Source: Calditrichales bacterium (GTDB lineage: Bacteria; Calditrichota; Calditrichia; Calditrichales; J004). Taken from it: a DNA stretch of 64,000 bases. Below are positions 10,148-19,369 of the stretch, piece after piece (positions within the stretch are counted from its first letter, which is position 1; every line of letters starts with the position of its first letter). Under the pieces are notes generated by a model. The model saw only the letters and a program-made list of their open reading frames with translations. It made no database searches and was not told the origin of the DNA. A program made the position numbers and the translations under genes. Location of the stretch: assembly GCA_015493745.1 (NCBI GenBank), contig WGCN01000216.1, forward strand, positions 1-64,000. Reading direction: 5' to 3'.

Positions 10148-10465
10148 TTGACCGTGGCCAATCTGGATAAATGGTGCGCGACCATTGAAGAGGTCTACGA
10201 AGTACATGATGACAACAGCGGCCGCGCCTATACCATTTGGGGCGATTTTCTAATTAAACGCCAGCTTATCGTGGGGGGCGTGCGCTTTTCCCTGCCGGAG
10301 TGCCCCAATATGATGGCCTGGACCTTGACCACCGGTTATGATCCGGCTCCGGAGGATATTGTGATTCATTGTACCATTGCCCGCAAGGATCAGGATGAGG
10401 ATTTTGTGGAGTCGCTGTACGATTTTGTGGACGACTGGAAAGCGGGTCTGGAAAAGGATTTTTAA
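10148..10465 (+). CDS. Hypothetical protein, third gene of the AtuA operon (start uncertain)
   Basis: Coding-like ORF directly downstream; the called start is TTG and the frame stays open upstream (IIEFFQTAQVKSSEEELQKKL). Confidence 0.65.
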   Translation: MTVANLDKWCATIEEVYEVHDDNSGRAYTIWGDFLIKRQLIVGGVRFSLPECPNMMAWTLTTGYDPAPEDIVIHCTIARKDQDEDFVESLYDFVDDWKAGLEKDF

Positions 10466-10537
10466 TCGTTTTCAGTGTGAGCGGCGATTACAGGGTCGGG
10501 CCGGTTGCGCTGAAGCGCGGGAAGTTGGCGGGCTTAT

Positions 10538-10565
10538 TAGCCCCACGGCTTGAAAGCCGTGGCTA
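10538..10565. repeat. REP-like palindrome
   Basis: TAGCC-CCACGGCT-TGAA-AGCCGTGG-CTA in non-coding DNA, 8-bp perfect stem with a 4-nt loop. Confidence 0.6.
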
Positions 10566-10705
10566 TGAAAGGGTTGGTACAAAAGAAACCGGGCTTTTAG
10601 CGGTGTGGTACTTGTAAAGGTTTATGAATTCTTTGTCTTCTGATGAAGCGCGGATTTCTCCGCCAGGGCTTGAACCATCCCGGTAGCTGAGTCTATCGAG
10701 CGCTT

Positions 10706-11467
10706 CTAATTGTAAAAAACCGGCCGTGTCTCCTTAAGAATTCCGCGAAAGCCGAAAGAAAGAGTTATACGGACACCGTTTTGCAGCAGAACGGGCGCGC
10801 CGCTGATACTTTCCGACCCCGGATCGGCGGTAAGCAGGGCCGCTTTTGTCAGGCTAAAGACATTATAGTGATATGAGAGCTCAAGGCTAAGGGGGATGCT
10901 GATGCGCGCCTCCTCGGACTCCCGGCGTAAAATATAATATTCCAGACGAAGACCGGCGGAAAGGGTTATGGCCGAGGCATAGCCGGAAAAGGCGGTTTTT
11001 TCATTATCGGCCAAATCACTCCAGCTTATTTCACTCAGTCCGTTTTCCTTAATATCCAAAATCACCTGACGCACCCCCAGGTTGATCCTTGGGATAAGCG
11101 AAAAACGTTCACGCCCGATAAGGGGATAACCCAGGCCAAGGGAGAAGTTAAGCATGCGCATGCGCGTGGACAGCTCTTTGCCCTCCCTGTAGTCATTGAT
11201 CAAATATTGCATGTCAAAATCATAATACTGCACCGCCTTTCCCATGGACTGTACCAGTCCCAGCCCCCAACTGTACTGCTGTTGGTTAACCCGGCCGGCG
11301 TCGACCGCGCTTAAGGGGCCGTTCAACTCCTGAATATTTTGATAGTCATAACGGCTGAAGGAAAAATCCAGACCGGCAAAACGGGCATTCTGGTTTGTGC
11401 TTTGTCCGGCACAGATGGCGGCCAGCAGAAACAGCAAAAGGGCAGGCTTATTCATACGGTTTTCCAT
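10706..11467 (-). CDS. Hypothetical outer-membrane/periplasmic beta-rich protein
   Basis: Signal peptide LLLFLLAAICAGQS; alternating aromatic/polar pattern typical of small OM barrels. Confidence 0.65.
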   Translation of the reverse strand: MENRMNKPALLLFLLAAICAGQSTNQNARFAGLDFSFSRYDYQNIQELNGPLSAVDAGRVNQQQYSWGLGLVQSMGKAVQYYDFDMQYLINDYREGKELSTRMRMLNFSLGLGYPLIGRERFSLIPRINLGVRQVILDIKENGLSEISWSDLADNEKTAFSGYASAITLSAGLRLEYYILRRESEEARISIPLSLELSYHYNVFSLTKAALLTADPGSESISGAPVLLQNGVRITLSFGFRGILKETRPVFYN

Positions 11468-11677
11468 AGTAAAGTAAATCTTGTGCCAATATATTAAATC
11501 ATATCCATATTCGTGTCATTGTTGTGAAAGATTATACCAGACGGTACACTTTTGTGCACATTCGTTCATGCTGCGTCCGCGGGGTTTTTTCTTTAAGATA
11601 CTGTTATTCAAGCGCTTAGGGCTTTTGGCATTCTTTTTGATTGTTTTAAGATTCGGACTATCGAAAAGGAGAACATC

Positions 11678-11980
11678 ATGAAGAAGCTCTCGTTTTATAT
11701 TGTGGCGCTGATTTTTTTAAGCGCGGCCTTTATGCCGGCCCGGGCGCAGGTTGTGGTAAAAACAAAACCGCTGCGGCCCAGGGTGGTTGTGGTTAAGCCG
11801 GCGCAGCCCGGTAGCAACTATGTATGGATTGCCGGACACTGGGTGGTAAAAAATCACCGTTATGTTTGGAAAAAAGGGCGCTGGGTTAAGGCCCGCCCGC
11901 ATCAAAAGTGGCTCAACGGTCATTGGAAAAAAAACCGCCGCGGCTGGGTTTGGGTACCCGGACGCTGGATGAAAATCTGA
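11678..11980 (+). CDS. YXWGXW-repeat-like secreted protein
   Basis: Signal peptide then tandem YVWIAGHW / YVWKKGRW / KWLNGHW / WVWVPGRW units. Confidence 0.82.
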   Translation: MKKLSFYIVALIFLSAAFMPARAQVVVKTKPLRPRVVVVKPAQPGSNYVWIAGHWVVKNHRYVWKKGRWVKARPHQKWLNGHWKKNRRGWVWVPGRWMKI

Positions 11981-12022
11981 AAATCCTCAAAGGCGGGACC
12001 CTTCCCGGCCTCCTCCTCAAAA

Positions 12023-12055
12023 AAAAAGGCTGTCTCTCACGGGACAGCCTTTTTT
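12023..12055 (+). terminator. Rho-independent terminator
   Basis: AAAAAGGCTGTC-tctcacgg-GACAGCCTTTTTT. Confidence 0.8.
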
Positions 12056-12092
12056 GTATTAAGAGAGTTTTCCGCGGTCGCGGCCCTTATCC

Positions 12093-14108
12093 TTACCAGA
12101 TACGCACCCGTTGATCCTCGGGCGTGAACAGCTTGTCCCCTTCCTTCACGTCATAGGTTTTATAAAACTCCGGCATGTTGGTAACAATGCCGTTGCAACG
12201 GTACTGCGAAGGCGAATGGGGGTCGGTTTTTAAACGACGGCGCAGTTCATCCGGACGATATTTACGCGCCCACACCTGGGCCCAGCCCAGGAAAAACCGC
12301 TGATCGCCGGTAAAACCGTCCAGCACCGGGGCTTCCTTGCCCTTCAAACTGTTTTGATAGGCGTGGTAGGCGATGGTCAGTCCGCCGAGATCGGCGATAT
12401 TTTCACCCAGGGTCATTTTTCCGTTCACATGCATGCCCTCGATGGGTGAAAACTTGTTGTACTCTTCCACCATCATTTCCGCTCTTTTTTCAAACTCTTT
12501 GGCATCCTCTTCGCTCCACCAATCGGTCAGGTTACCGTCGCCGTCGGACTTTCTGCCCTGGTCGTCAAAACCGTGGGTCAGCTCATGACCGATCACCGCG
12601 CCGATACCACCGTAGTTGACGGCATCATCGGCATCCATGTTAAAAAAGGGCGGTTGCAGGATGGCGGCCGGAAATACGATTTCGTTCATACTGGGGTTAT
12701 AGTAGGCGTTAACTGTTTGCGGATACATATGCCATTCATCCCTGTCCACCGGCTTGCCCAGCTTGGCCACCTCTCTTCTGTGTTCAACCATGTTGGAGCG
12801 GCGGATGTTGCCGATCAGGTCATCGGCCTTGATCTCCAGGGCGGAATAGTCCTTCCACTTATCGGGATAACCGATCTTTGTACCGAACTTGGCCAGCTTT
12901 TCCTTGGCTTTTTCCTTGGTGGCCGGGCTCATCCAGTCCAGCTCTTCCAGCCGTTGACGGAAAGATTCCTTCAGGTTTTCCACCAGCTCCTTCATACGCT
13001 GTTTGGCTTCGGGTTTAAAATACCGGCTGACATAGATCTTGCCGATCACCTCGCCCAGGGCGCCCTCGGTCAGGCTAACGCCGCGTTTCCAGCGGGGACG
13101 GTTTTCCTTGATGCCCCGGAGAGTGGCGCTGTAAAAGGCAAAGCTTTCATCCACAAATTTTTTGCTCAGATAGGGCGCGGCGGAACGGATCAGCTTATAG
13201 GTATAATAGGTTTTCCAGTCATCCACACTGTGACCGTTGTAGATTTTATCAAAGGCCTGCATATAGTCCGGCTGGCCGATGATAAGTTCTTCGAGGTTTT
13301 GAATTTCGCTGGTGGCCAGATAACGATCCCAGTCAAAATGGGATACCAGCTTGAGCAGTTGGTTTTTGCCGTATTTGTTATAGGTTTTCTCGCGGTCGCG
13401 GTTTTGCGTACGGGTCCAGTGCTTTTCGGCGATCTCTTTTTCGATGTTGTAAACGGTTTGCGCTTTTTGGGCGGCATCGTCGATACCGGCCAGGGTAAAC
13501 ATTGTTTCCAGGTGTTTCACGTAAGCTTCGCGGATGGCTTTAAAGCGATCGCCTTCGTTAAAGTAGTAATCCTTATCCGGCAGGCTGAGACCCGATTGCC
13601 AGAGATAGGCAATGTATTGCGTGGAATTTTTTTGATCCTGGCCGATCCAAATACCGAAGGGCTGCTGTACGCCGACCATGGAGAGGTAACCCATCAGCTC
13701 CGCCAGTTCCTTGCGGTTTTTTACGGCGGCAATGCGTTCCAGCTCCGGCTTTATGGGCTCCATGCCCAACTCCTCAATCCTTGTGGAATCCATGAAGCTG
13801 AGATAAAGATCACCGACCTTTTGCCGTTCCGTACCCGGCTGCTTGTCGCGGGCATTTGCCGCCTCCTCGATTATGGCCCGCAGATTCTTTTGCGCTTCAT
13901 CGGCCAGTTTGGAAAAGGAGCCGTAATTGGATTTGTCGGCGGGGATTTCAAACTCCTTCAGCCAGGTGCCGTTCATAAAACGGTACAGGTCGTCCTGTGG
14001 CCGCACCTTTTTATCCATGTGGGAAAGATCGATCCCGGAACTTTTTGGCGCTTGTTGGCAGGCGGAAAAAAGTATCAGGGCCGAAAGTATAAAAATGACG
14101 GGTTTCAT
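12093..14108 (-). CDS. M13 (neprilysin/PepO-like) zinc metallopeptidase, predicted lipoprotein
   Basis: VIGHELTHGFDDQGRKSDGDGNLTDWWS; ENIADLGGL; lipobox LFSACQQ. Confidence 0.95.
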   Translation of the reverse strand: MKPVIFILSALILFSACQQAPKSSGIDLSHMDKKVRPQDDLYRFMNGTWLKEFEIPADKSNYGSFSKLADEAQKNLRAIIEEAANARDKQPGTERQKVGDLYLSFMDSTRIEELGMEPIKPELERIAAVKNRKELAELMGYLSMVGVQQPFGIWIGQDQKNSTQYIAYLWQSGLSLPDKDYYFNEGDRFKAIREAYVKHLETMFTLAGIDDAAQKAQTVYNIEKEIAEKHWTRTQNRDREKTYNKYGKNQLLKLVSHFDWDRYLATSEIQNLEELIIGQPDYMQAFDKIYNGHSVDDWKTYYTYKLIRSAAPYLSKKFVDESFAFYSATLRGIKENRPRWKRGVSLTEGALGEVIGKIYVSRYFKPEAKQRMKELVENLKESFRQRLEELDWMSPATKEKAKEKLAKFGTKIGYPDKWKDYSALEIKADDLIGNIRRSNMVEHRREVAKLGKPVDRDEWHMYPQTVNAYYNPSMNEIVFPAAILQPPFFNMDADDAVNYGGIGAVIGHELTHGFDDQGRKSDGDGNLTDWWSEEDAKEFEKRAEMMVEEYNKFSPIEGMHVNGKMTLGENIADLGGLTIAYHAYQNSLKGKEAPVLDGFTGDQRFFLGWAQVWARKYRPDELRRRLKTDPHSPSQYRCNGIVTNMPEFYKTYDVKEGDKLFTPEDQRVRIW

Positions 14109-14278
14109 TGTACCTCCAAAAATGTGATAAGTATGGCCATTTGTATGCGTAAAAAGAAAGAGCGGGTTTCATCTTATGCAGAAAATAATATAATACATCC
14201 GGCGTATCGCCACAAAAAAATGACGGGCCGGGCATATGGAGGAAAAAGATCAGGACGGATAAGCCTGTCGCGCGCGCC

Positions 14279-14316
14279 AAAAAAAAGGCCGCTTTCCCTC
14301 AAAGGAAAACAGCCCC
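14279..14316 (-). terminator. Probable terminator downstream of the redoxin cluster
   Basis: On the minus strand GGGCTGTTTTCC-tttga-GGGAAAGCGGCC followed by a T-run. Confidence 0.55.
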
Positions 14317-14341
14317 TGTTTCATTTTAGGAAACCTGAAAA

Positions 14342-15115
14342 CTATTTCAGCAACAAGATGCGCCGCATTCGTTGAGTATGCTCCCCTTCCAGGCGCACAA
14401 AATAGACGCCGCTGCCCATCGCCTTTCCGCGGTCGTCCTTTCCGTACCAGCTCAGGCTGTAATTTCCGGGCGCAAAACGGGCGGCAACCAGAGTACGGAT
14501 CAGGCGGCCGTTTATATCGTAGATGCGCAGGTGGATGTTCTGCTCGCGGTCATTGCTAAAGGGTATCTCGGTTTTGGGGTTAAAGGGATTGGGGTAATTG
14601 GCCTTCAGTTCAAAAGAGCTTACCGCCGCTCCGTTTTCTTCCAGGCCGGTTGTGGAGAGCAAACCGTCGATGGTGCTGTTGATGGCCGAAATTTTATTGG
14701 TGCGGTCATAAAACTGAATCACACCCTGCTGATCGATGACGGTGCTTTTCTGATACTGCACGCCATAGTCGGAGGCCGTGGAGCCGCCATTGAGCAGACA
14801 ATCGTACTTGATGCCGGTTTGATTGATAAAATTCTGCACGCTGTTGGCCGAACCGTCCCAGACGTCGATACCCAGGGCCACAAAGTTTTGATCCTTGTAG
14901 CGGTCGGCAATTTTTGTTTGCGTATCGTTGCCTTCCTGCAGGCAGGTGGGGCAGGTGTTGCCAAACCAGTTGATATAGATGACCTTGCCCGAATGATCGG
15001 ACAGGGATACGGATTTACCGGCCACCGTATACAGCGTAAACGGCTTGGCCGTGCTGCCCACCACCTGGGCGGCGGAAAAGGTAAAAAGAGAAAGAAGTAA
15101 AATAAGGGTTCTCAT
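14342..15115 (-). CDS. Thioredoxin-fold protein with C-terminal T9SS type A-like sorting domain
   Basis: CPTC redox motif (INWFGNTCPTCLQEG); C-terminal NYPNPFNPKTEIPFS...LRIYDINGRLIRTL...GNYSLSWYGKDDRGKAMGSGVYFVRLE. Confidence 0.9.
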   Translation of the reverse strand: MRTLILLLSLFTFSAAQVVGSTAKPFTLYTVAGKSVSLSDHSGKVIYINWFGNTCPTCLQEGNDTQTKIADRYKDQNFVALGIDVWDGSANSVQNFINQTGIKYDCLLNGGSTASDYGVQYQKSTVIDQQGVIQFYDRTNKISAINSTIDGLLSTTGLEENGAAVSSFELKANYPNPFNPKTEIPFSNDREQNIHLRIYDINGRLIRTLVAARFAPGNYSLSWYGKDDRGKAMGSGVYFVRLEGEHTQRMRRILLLK

Positions 15116-15124
15116 GGTTTCCTC

Positions 15125-16582
15125 CTAAATACGGGTTGTGATCTGAAGTTCCAGACCGTTAAAGGGCAAAACACGGTAACAGATACCGCCGGTGCAGGCG
15201 TTGCCGCCCCGGCGCCTTCCGTAAAAAAGATTGAAAGAGGTGTGACTGTCCATCTGATAGTTCACAATCAGCGCCGGCCAGTAGATGATGGTATCGTCAT
15301 TGTATATTTCGATGGGGTCGTTGGAGCGTTCCATCAAAAAGGCCACGGAAAAATCGGGCGCGCGGCTTAGGGAAAGGGAAAAGAGCTGATTGGCCACCAC
15401 ATCCACCGGTGTAAAACGGCGCTTTAACTGTTGCAGTTGTATCTCCAGGGCCAGTCCCCATAGGGCCGTTATACTCCCCTCCACCTGAAAACCGGCCGTA
15501 TAGCGTTCCGTTTCTCCCAGCAGCTCATCCTGACTGTAATCGACAAAGGCCTTGCCCTGCCAGGTTTCATAAAAAAAGTATTGCAGATCGGCATAGTACT
15601 CATAAAAAACCGCTTCAAAGCCGGCGATCTGGTTGACGGCCCGGCTGGCATTCAGCGTTACCGTGTTGAAGCCCCCCACATTAAATAAAGCCTCGAGCTG
15701 AAAGCCGGTTTCACTGTTGGGTTCCGGGGAGTGGGTGGAGCGGTTCAGCAGGGTAAAGCTGTGCTCCTTAACCGTGGGCGGCGGCTCGTTAAAGCCCAGG
15801 GTAAACTTTTTATAATCCTTATATTCCAGACTCAGGGCCACGGCGTCCAGATAAAAATTAAAGGCGCCGTACAGGGCATAAGGCGTGCCTTCCCGCAGAG
15901 GATCAAAACCCTGTTGCTGGTTGTACTCCAGATAATAATCAAACATCTCCGCCCTGCCTTCGGAAAGCGCCCCCCAATAGCTTGTGGACTGCTTGTTGGC
16001 ATCGCTGCGTAAATAGACCAGACCGGGCCGCCACAGGGGGGAAACGTTATAAAGAGCCTGCACTCCCTGTACCAGGCGCGAACGTCGCTGCTCCCGGCCA
16101 TAGGCCGGAGGGATGATCAGGTCCAGCGGCCGGCCGTAAACCGCGCTGACATCCCAGCCGTTTTTTTCATAGCGCAGGTTCAGCCCCTCGATATCGCGGT
16201 AAAAGCCGTAACGCTGACGGGTGCCGGTATCCTCGTAGACCGTGCCGGGGATTTCGTACATGCGCAACAGGGAGCCGCGGCCGAACATTTCATAAAAATT
16301 TCCGATCTGCACGGTAAAACCGTTGTAGCTGTAACGCAGCAGCTTTTGAGATATTTTGTTATACTTGCGCCGGTCGTCAACGGCATAGCTTTCGGCGCGC
16401 AGCACCAGTTGGATATCCTGCCAGTTGGCCTGCAGGTTTAGCTGGTTATAAAGGTTGGATCGGTCGGACGGCTGTTGTTCGGGTAAATTGCCGATTTGAA
16501 AAACAGCCTGATTGGAGCCGGTCACCTGCGCGCGGATAAAAAGCGGCAGCAGGACAAACAGAATGAGGAGAGCTTTATTCAC
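15125..16582 (-). CDS. Outer-membrane beta-barrel protein (DUF6029-like)
   Basis: Start revised to GTG at 16582 (VNKALLILFVLLPLFIRAQ signal peptide), which overlaps the TAA of the upstream gene; repeated aromatic beta strands; MFGRGSLLRMYEIPG. Confidence 0.75.
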   Translation of the reverse strand: MNKALLILFVLLPLFIRAQVTGSNQAVFQIGNLPEQQPSDRSNLYNQLNLQANWQDIQLVLRAESYAVDDRRKYNKISQKLLRYSYNGFTVQIGNFYEMFGRGSLLRMYEIPGTVYEDTGTRQRYGFYRDIEGLNLRYEKNGWDVSAVYGRPLDLIIPPAYGREQRRSRLVQGVQALYNVSPLWRPGLVYLRSDANKQSTSYWGALSEGRAEMFDYYLEYNQQQGFDPLREGTPYALYGAFNFYLDAVALSLEYKDYKKFTLGFNEPPPTVKEHSFTLLNRSTHSPEPNSETGFQLEALFNVGGFNTVTLNASRAVNQIAGFEAVFYEYYADLQYFFYETWQGKAFVDYSQDELLGETERYTAGFQVEGSITALWGLALEIQLQQLKRRFTPVDVVANQLFSLSLSRAPDFSVAFLMERSNDPIEIYNDDTIIYWPALIVNYQMDSHTSFNLFYGRRRGGNACTGGICYRVLPFNGLELQITTRI

Positions 16583-17072
16583 CGCCGTCCTCCAGAAAAG
16601 CGTCCAGTTTTTTTCGCAGTTGTTCGCCGTCGCCGGGGCGGAAACCGATATGCGTATAGAGGATTTCATTCTTCTCGTTGATGATAAACAGGGTGGGATA
16701 GGCGTTGACGTTCAGCCGGGCGGTAACGATGCCGTTGGGGTCCAGCAGAATGGTGTAATTTATGCGGTACATGCGGGCGAAAGGTTTTACCTTGCTGCTG
16801 TTGCGGGGACTGTCCGTGTTGATGCTCACCACCTTTACCCCCCTGCTTTCATAATCGCGGGAAATGGCCGCCAGCTTGGGAATGGCTTTCAGGCAGGGTT
16901 TGCACCAGGTGGCCCAAAAATCGACCAGGGTCAGCTTTTCTCCCCGTACCATGGAAAATTTTTTGGTCTGGCCGTTGATATCCTTCAGCTCAAAATCGGC
17001 GATCTCTCCCGCCCGGGCGGAGAAGCCCAAAAGCATTACCAAAAAAGTCAATCTTAAAAAAAGGATTTTCAT
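16575..17072 (-). CDS. TlpA-like thioredoxin family protein
   Basis: VDFWATWCKPCLKAIPKLAAIS; signal peptide. Confidence 0.93.
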   Translation of the reverse strand: MKILFLRLTFLVMLLGFSARAGEIADFELKDINGQTKKFSMVRGEKLTLVDFWATWCKPCLKAIPKLAAISRDYESRGVKVVSINTDSPRNSSKVKPFARMYRINYTILLDPNGIVTARLNVNAYPTLFIINEKNEILYTHIGFRPGDGEQLRKKLDAFLEDGGE

Positions 17073-17076
17073 GGGT

Positions 17077-17589
17077 CTATTCCTTTAACAGTTCATCTAT
17101 TTTTTGTTTGATGGCGGCCACGTCGGCGCCGGCTTTTTCATAAACTTTCCGTCCCTTTTGATCAATAAGAACGGAATAGTCGTTGGGAGCGCCATACAAT
17201 CCTCCCACCCCGCTGCCGGTCAGACCCAGGGGAAAAGTGGCGCCGGTTTGTATTTTAAAGTTGGATAACTGACCGATGGTGCCGTCCCATACATCAATGC
17301 CGATGACCACCACGTCATCGTCACTGTACCCTTTTTGTATCTGCTTTTCCACATTGGGGGAACTGGCGATGCAGGGGGGGCAACTATATCCAATAAAAAA
17401 GAGATAAACCACCTTTCCTGCCTGCCCGGAAAGCTTAAAGGTGCCGTGATCGAGTGTTTCGATGGTAAAATCCGGGGCGGCGGCGGCTTTAATTTCACCA
17501 CGGGTCGCCGTATTGGAAGCCGGATTACTGCATGCCTGGAAGGAAAAAAAGGCCAATATGAGAAAAATTAATGTTTTCATGCGGATCAT
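17077..17589 (-). CDS. TlpA/AhpC-like redoxin lipoprotein
   Basis: Lipobox FFSFQAC; GYSCPPCIASSPNVEKQIQ. Confidence 0.9.
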   Translation of the reverse strand: MIRMKTLIFLILAFFSFQACSNPASNTATRGEIKAAAAPDFTIETLDHGTFKLSGQAGKVVYLFFIGYSCPPCIASSPNVEKQIQKGYSDDDVVVIGIDVWDGTIGQLSNFKIQTGATFPLGLTGSGVGGLYGAPNDYSVLIDQKGRKVYEKAGADVAAIKQKIDELLKE

Positions 17590-17846
17590 CCCCTGTTTTG
17601 GTTTAAAACAGACTAAAGCTCAACATTCACAAAACATTCACGTTTTATCGAAAAAAGGCCGGGAAAAAGATTCAAGTCCGCCCTCTTTGCTACGATTTCA
17701 CTAATCCACACGGTGGTATCCGTGCGATAAAACCGTCGCGGAATAATTATCACAACCGGTTTGCAACTTTTTTGTTATTTTTCACCCTCACGGCAAAAGG
17801 GCAGACAAACCGCCGTGTTTATCAATGACAAACGCATTAAAATTGT

Positions 17847-19208
17847 ATGGGAGGTCTTGTGTCTCGACTCATGGTTTCGGTTTCCGGTATTCGCGGCGAG
17901 GTGGGCAGTACGCTCACGCCGCAGGTAATTTCAAAATATACGTTGGCCTTCGGCTCCTGGCTTGAGGGCGGCACGGTGATCGTCGGCCGCGATTCCCGCG
18001 TTTCCGGCCCCTTTGTGGCCGATATCGTCAAGGGCTGTCTGCTGGCCTGTGGCTGCACGGTGATCGATATCGGCATTGTGCCCACGCCCACGGTGCAGAT
18101 GGCCATAGAACATCACCACGCGGACGGCGGCATCGCCATAACCGCCAGCCACAACCCCATTCAGTGGAACGGCTTAAAGTTCATGGATGGCAACGGCCGT
18201 TTTCTGAGTCCCGATAACGCGGCGAAGGTCTATGCCCTGGGCGACGCCGGGAAATGGAGCCTAAAGAACTGGGACGGGCTGGGTTCCGAAAGCGTGGACG
18301 GGCAGGCCAACGCCCGTCATGTCCGGGCCGTGCTGGATTTGGATTATATCGATGTGCCGCTGATCCGCTCCAAAAAGTTTAAGGTAGCGCTGGATACGGT
18401 TAACGGCGCGGGCGGGTTGATCATACCCCAACTGCTGGAAGAGCTGGGTTGCGCATATACGCTCATTAACGGCGAGCCCAACGGCCGCTTTGCCCATACC
18501 CCCGAACCTCTTCCGGAAAACATCACCGGGCTGTGTGAAACCGTTATCCGTGAAAAGGCCGACGTCGGTTTTGCCGTGGACCCGGATGTGGATCGTTGCG
18601 CCATTGTGGATAACACCGGCAGCCCCCTGGGCGAGGAGTACACCCTGGCTTTGGCCACCAAACTGATCCTTTCGCAAAAGATGGGCCGGGTGGTGGTGAA
18701 CATGTCCACCTCGCGCGCCTCGGAGGATATCGCCAATTATTACAACTGCATGTTCAGCCGCAGCAAGGTGGGTGAAATAAACGTGGCCGAAAAGATGCTG
18801 GAAATGGAAGCCATTATCGGCGGCGAAGGCAACGGGGGGGTGATCCTGCCCGAATTGCATCTGGGAAGGGACGCGCCGCTGGCCGTGGCCCTGACCCTGC
18901 AGCACATGGCTGTTTTTGACGGCACTCTGCATGAGCTCTTTTTATCCCTGCCACAGTATAAGATGGTTAAGGCCAAGGTCTCCATCGAGGGCATGGACCC
19001 CGATCAGGTACTGCAACGGATAGCGGAAAAATATAAGGATGAAAAGATCAACCTGCTGGACGGGGTGAAGATCGATTTTGAGGATTCCTGGGTGCATATG
19101 CGCAAGTCCAACACCGAGCCGATCGTGCGCGTGATGACCGAAGCGCCCACCCGGGAAGAGGCCGAAGCCCTGGCCGCGCGCTTTATGAAGGAGGTCACCT
19201 CCGTCTGA
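17847..19208 (+). CDS. glmM: Phosphoglucosamine mutase / phosphohexomutase
   Basis: TASHNPIQWNGLKFM; DPDVDRCAIVD; GGEGNGGVI; RKSNTEPIVRV. Confidence 0.9.
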   Translation: MGGLVSRLMVSVSGIRGEVGSTLTPQVISKYTLAFGSWLEGGTVIVGRDSRVSGPFVADIVKGCLLACGCTVIDIGIVPTPTVQMAIEHHHADGGIAITASHNPIQWNGLKFMDGNGRFLSPDNAAKVYALGDAGKWSLKNWDGLGSESVDGQANARHVRAVLDLDYIDVPLIRSKKFKVALDTVNGAGGLIIPQLLEELGCAYTLINGEPNGRFAHTPEPLPENITGLCETVIREKADVGFAVDPDVDRCAIVDNTGSPLGEEYTLALATKLILSQKMGRVVVNMSTSRASEDIANYYNCMFSRSKVGEINVAEKMLEMEAIIGGEGNGGVILPELHLGRDAPLAVALTLQHMAVFDGTLHELFLSLPQYKMVKAKVSIEGMDPDQVLQRIAEKYKDEKINLLDGVKIDFEDSWVHMRKSNTEPIVRVMTEAPTREEAEALAARFMKEVTSV

Positions 19209-19240
19209 CCTGCCCCTTTCCGCAAGGCGTTTTATCAACA

Positions 19241-19275
19241 GGAACCCCGTTACCACGCCGCGGGGTTCTTTTTTT
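19241..19275 (+). terminator. Rho-independent terminator after glmM
   Basis: GAACCCCG-ttaccacgccg-CGGGGTTCTTTTTTT. Confidence 0.8.
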
Positions 19276-19369
19276 ACCTTTTTTATTTTCCGCTGTTTTT
19301 TTTACTTATGGCGCTTCCTTCGTAACTTAATCCGACTGCTGTAAAGAATGATATAACGAAAGGATCGCC

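Noticed and set aside
12573-14375. 600-aa plus-strand ORF
   Set aside because: Antisense shadow of the M13 peptidase, which has a clear zinc-binding motif
16583-16669. Upstream extension of the barrel ORF (MKSSIRISVSAPATANNCEKNW...)
   Set aside because: It overlaps the TlpA coding sequence by ~95 bp; the GTG at 16582 gives a signal peptide and a normal stop/start overlap
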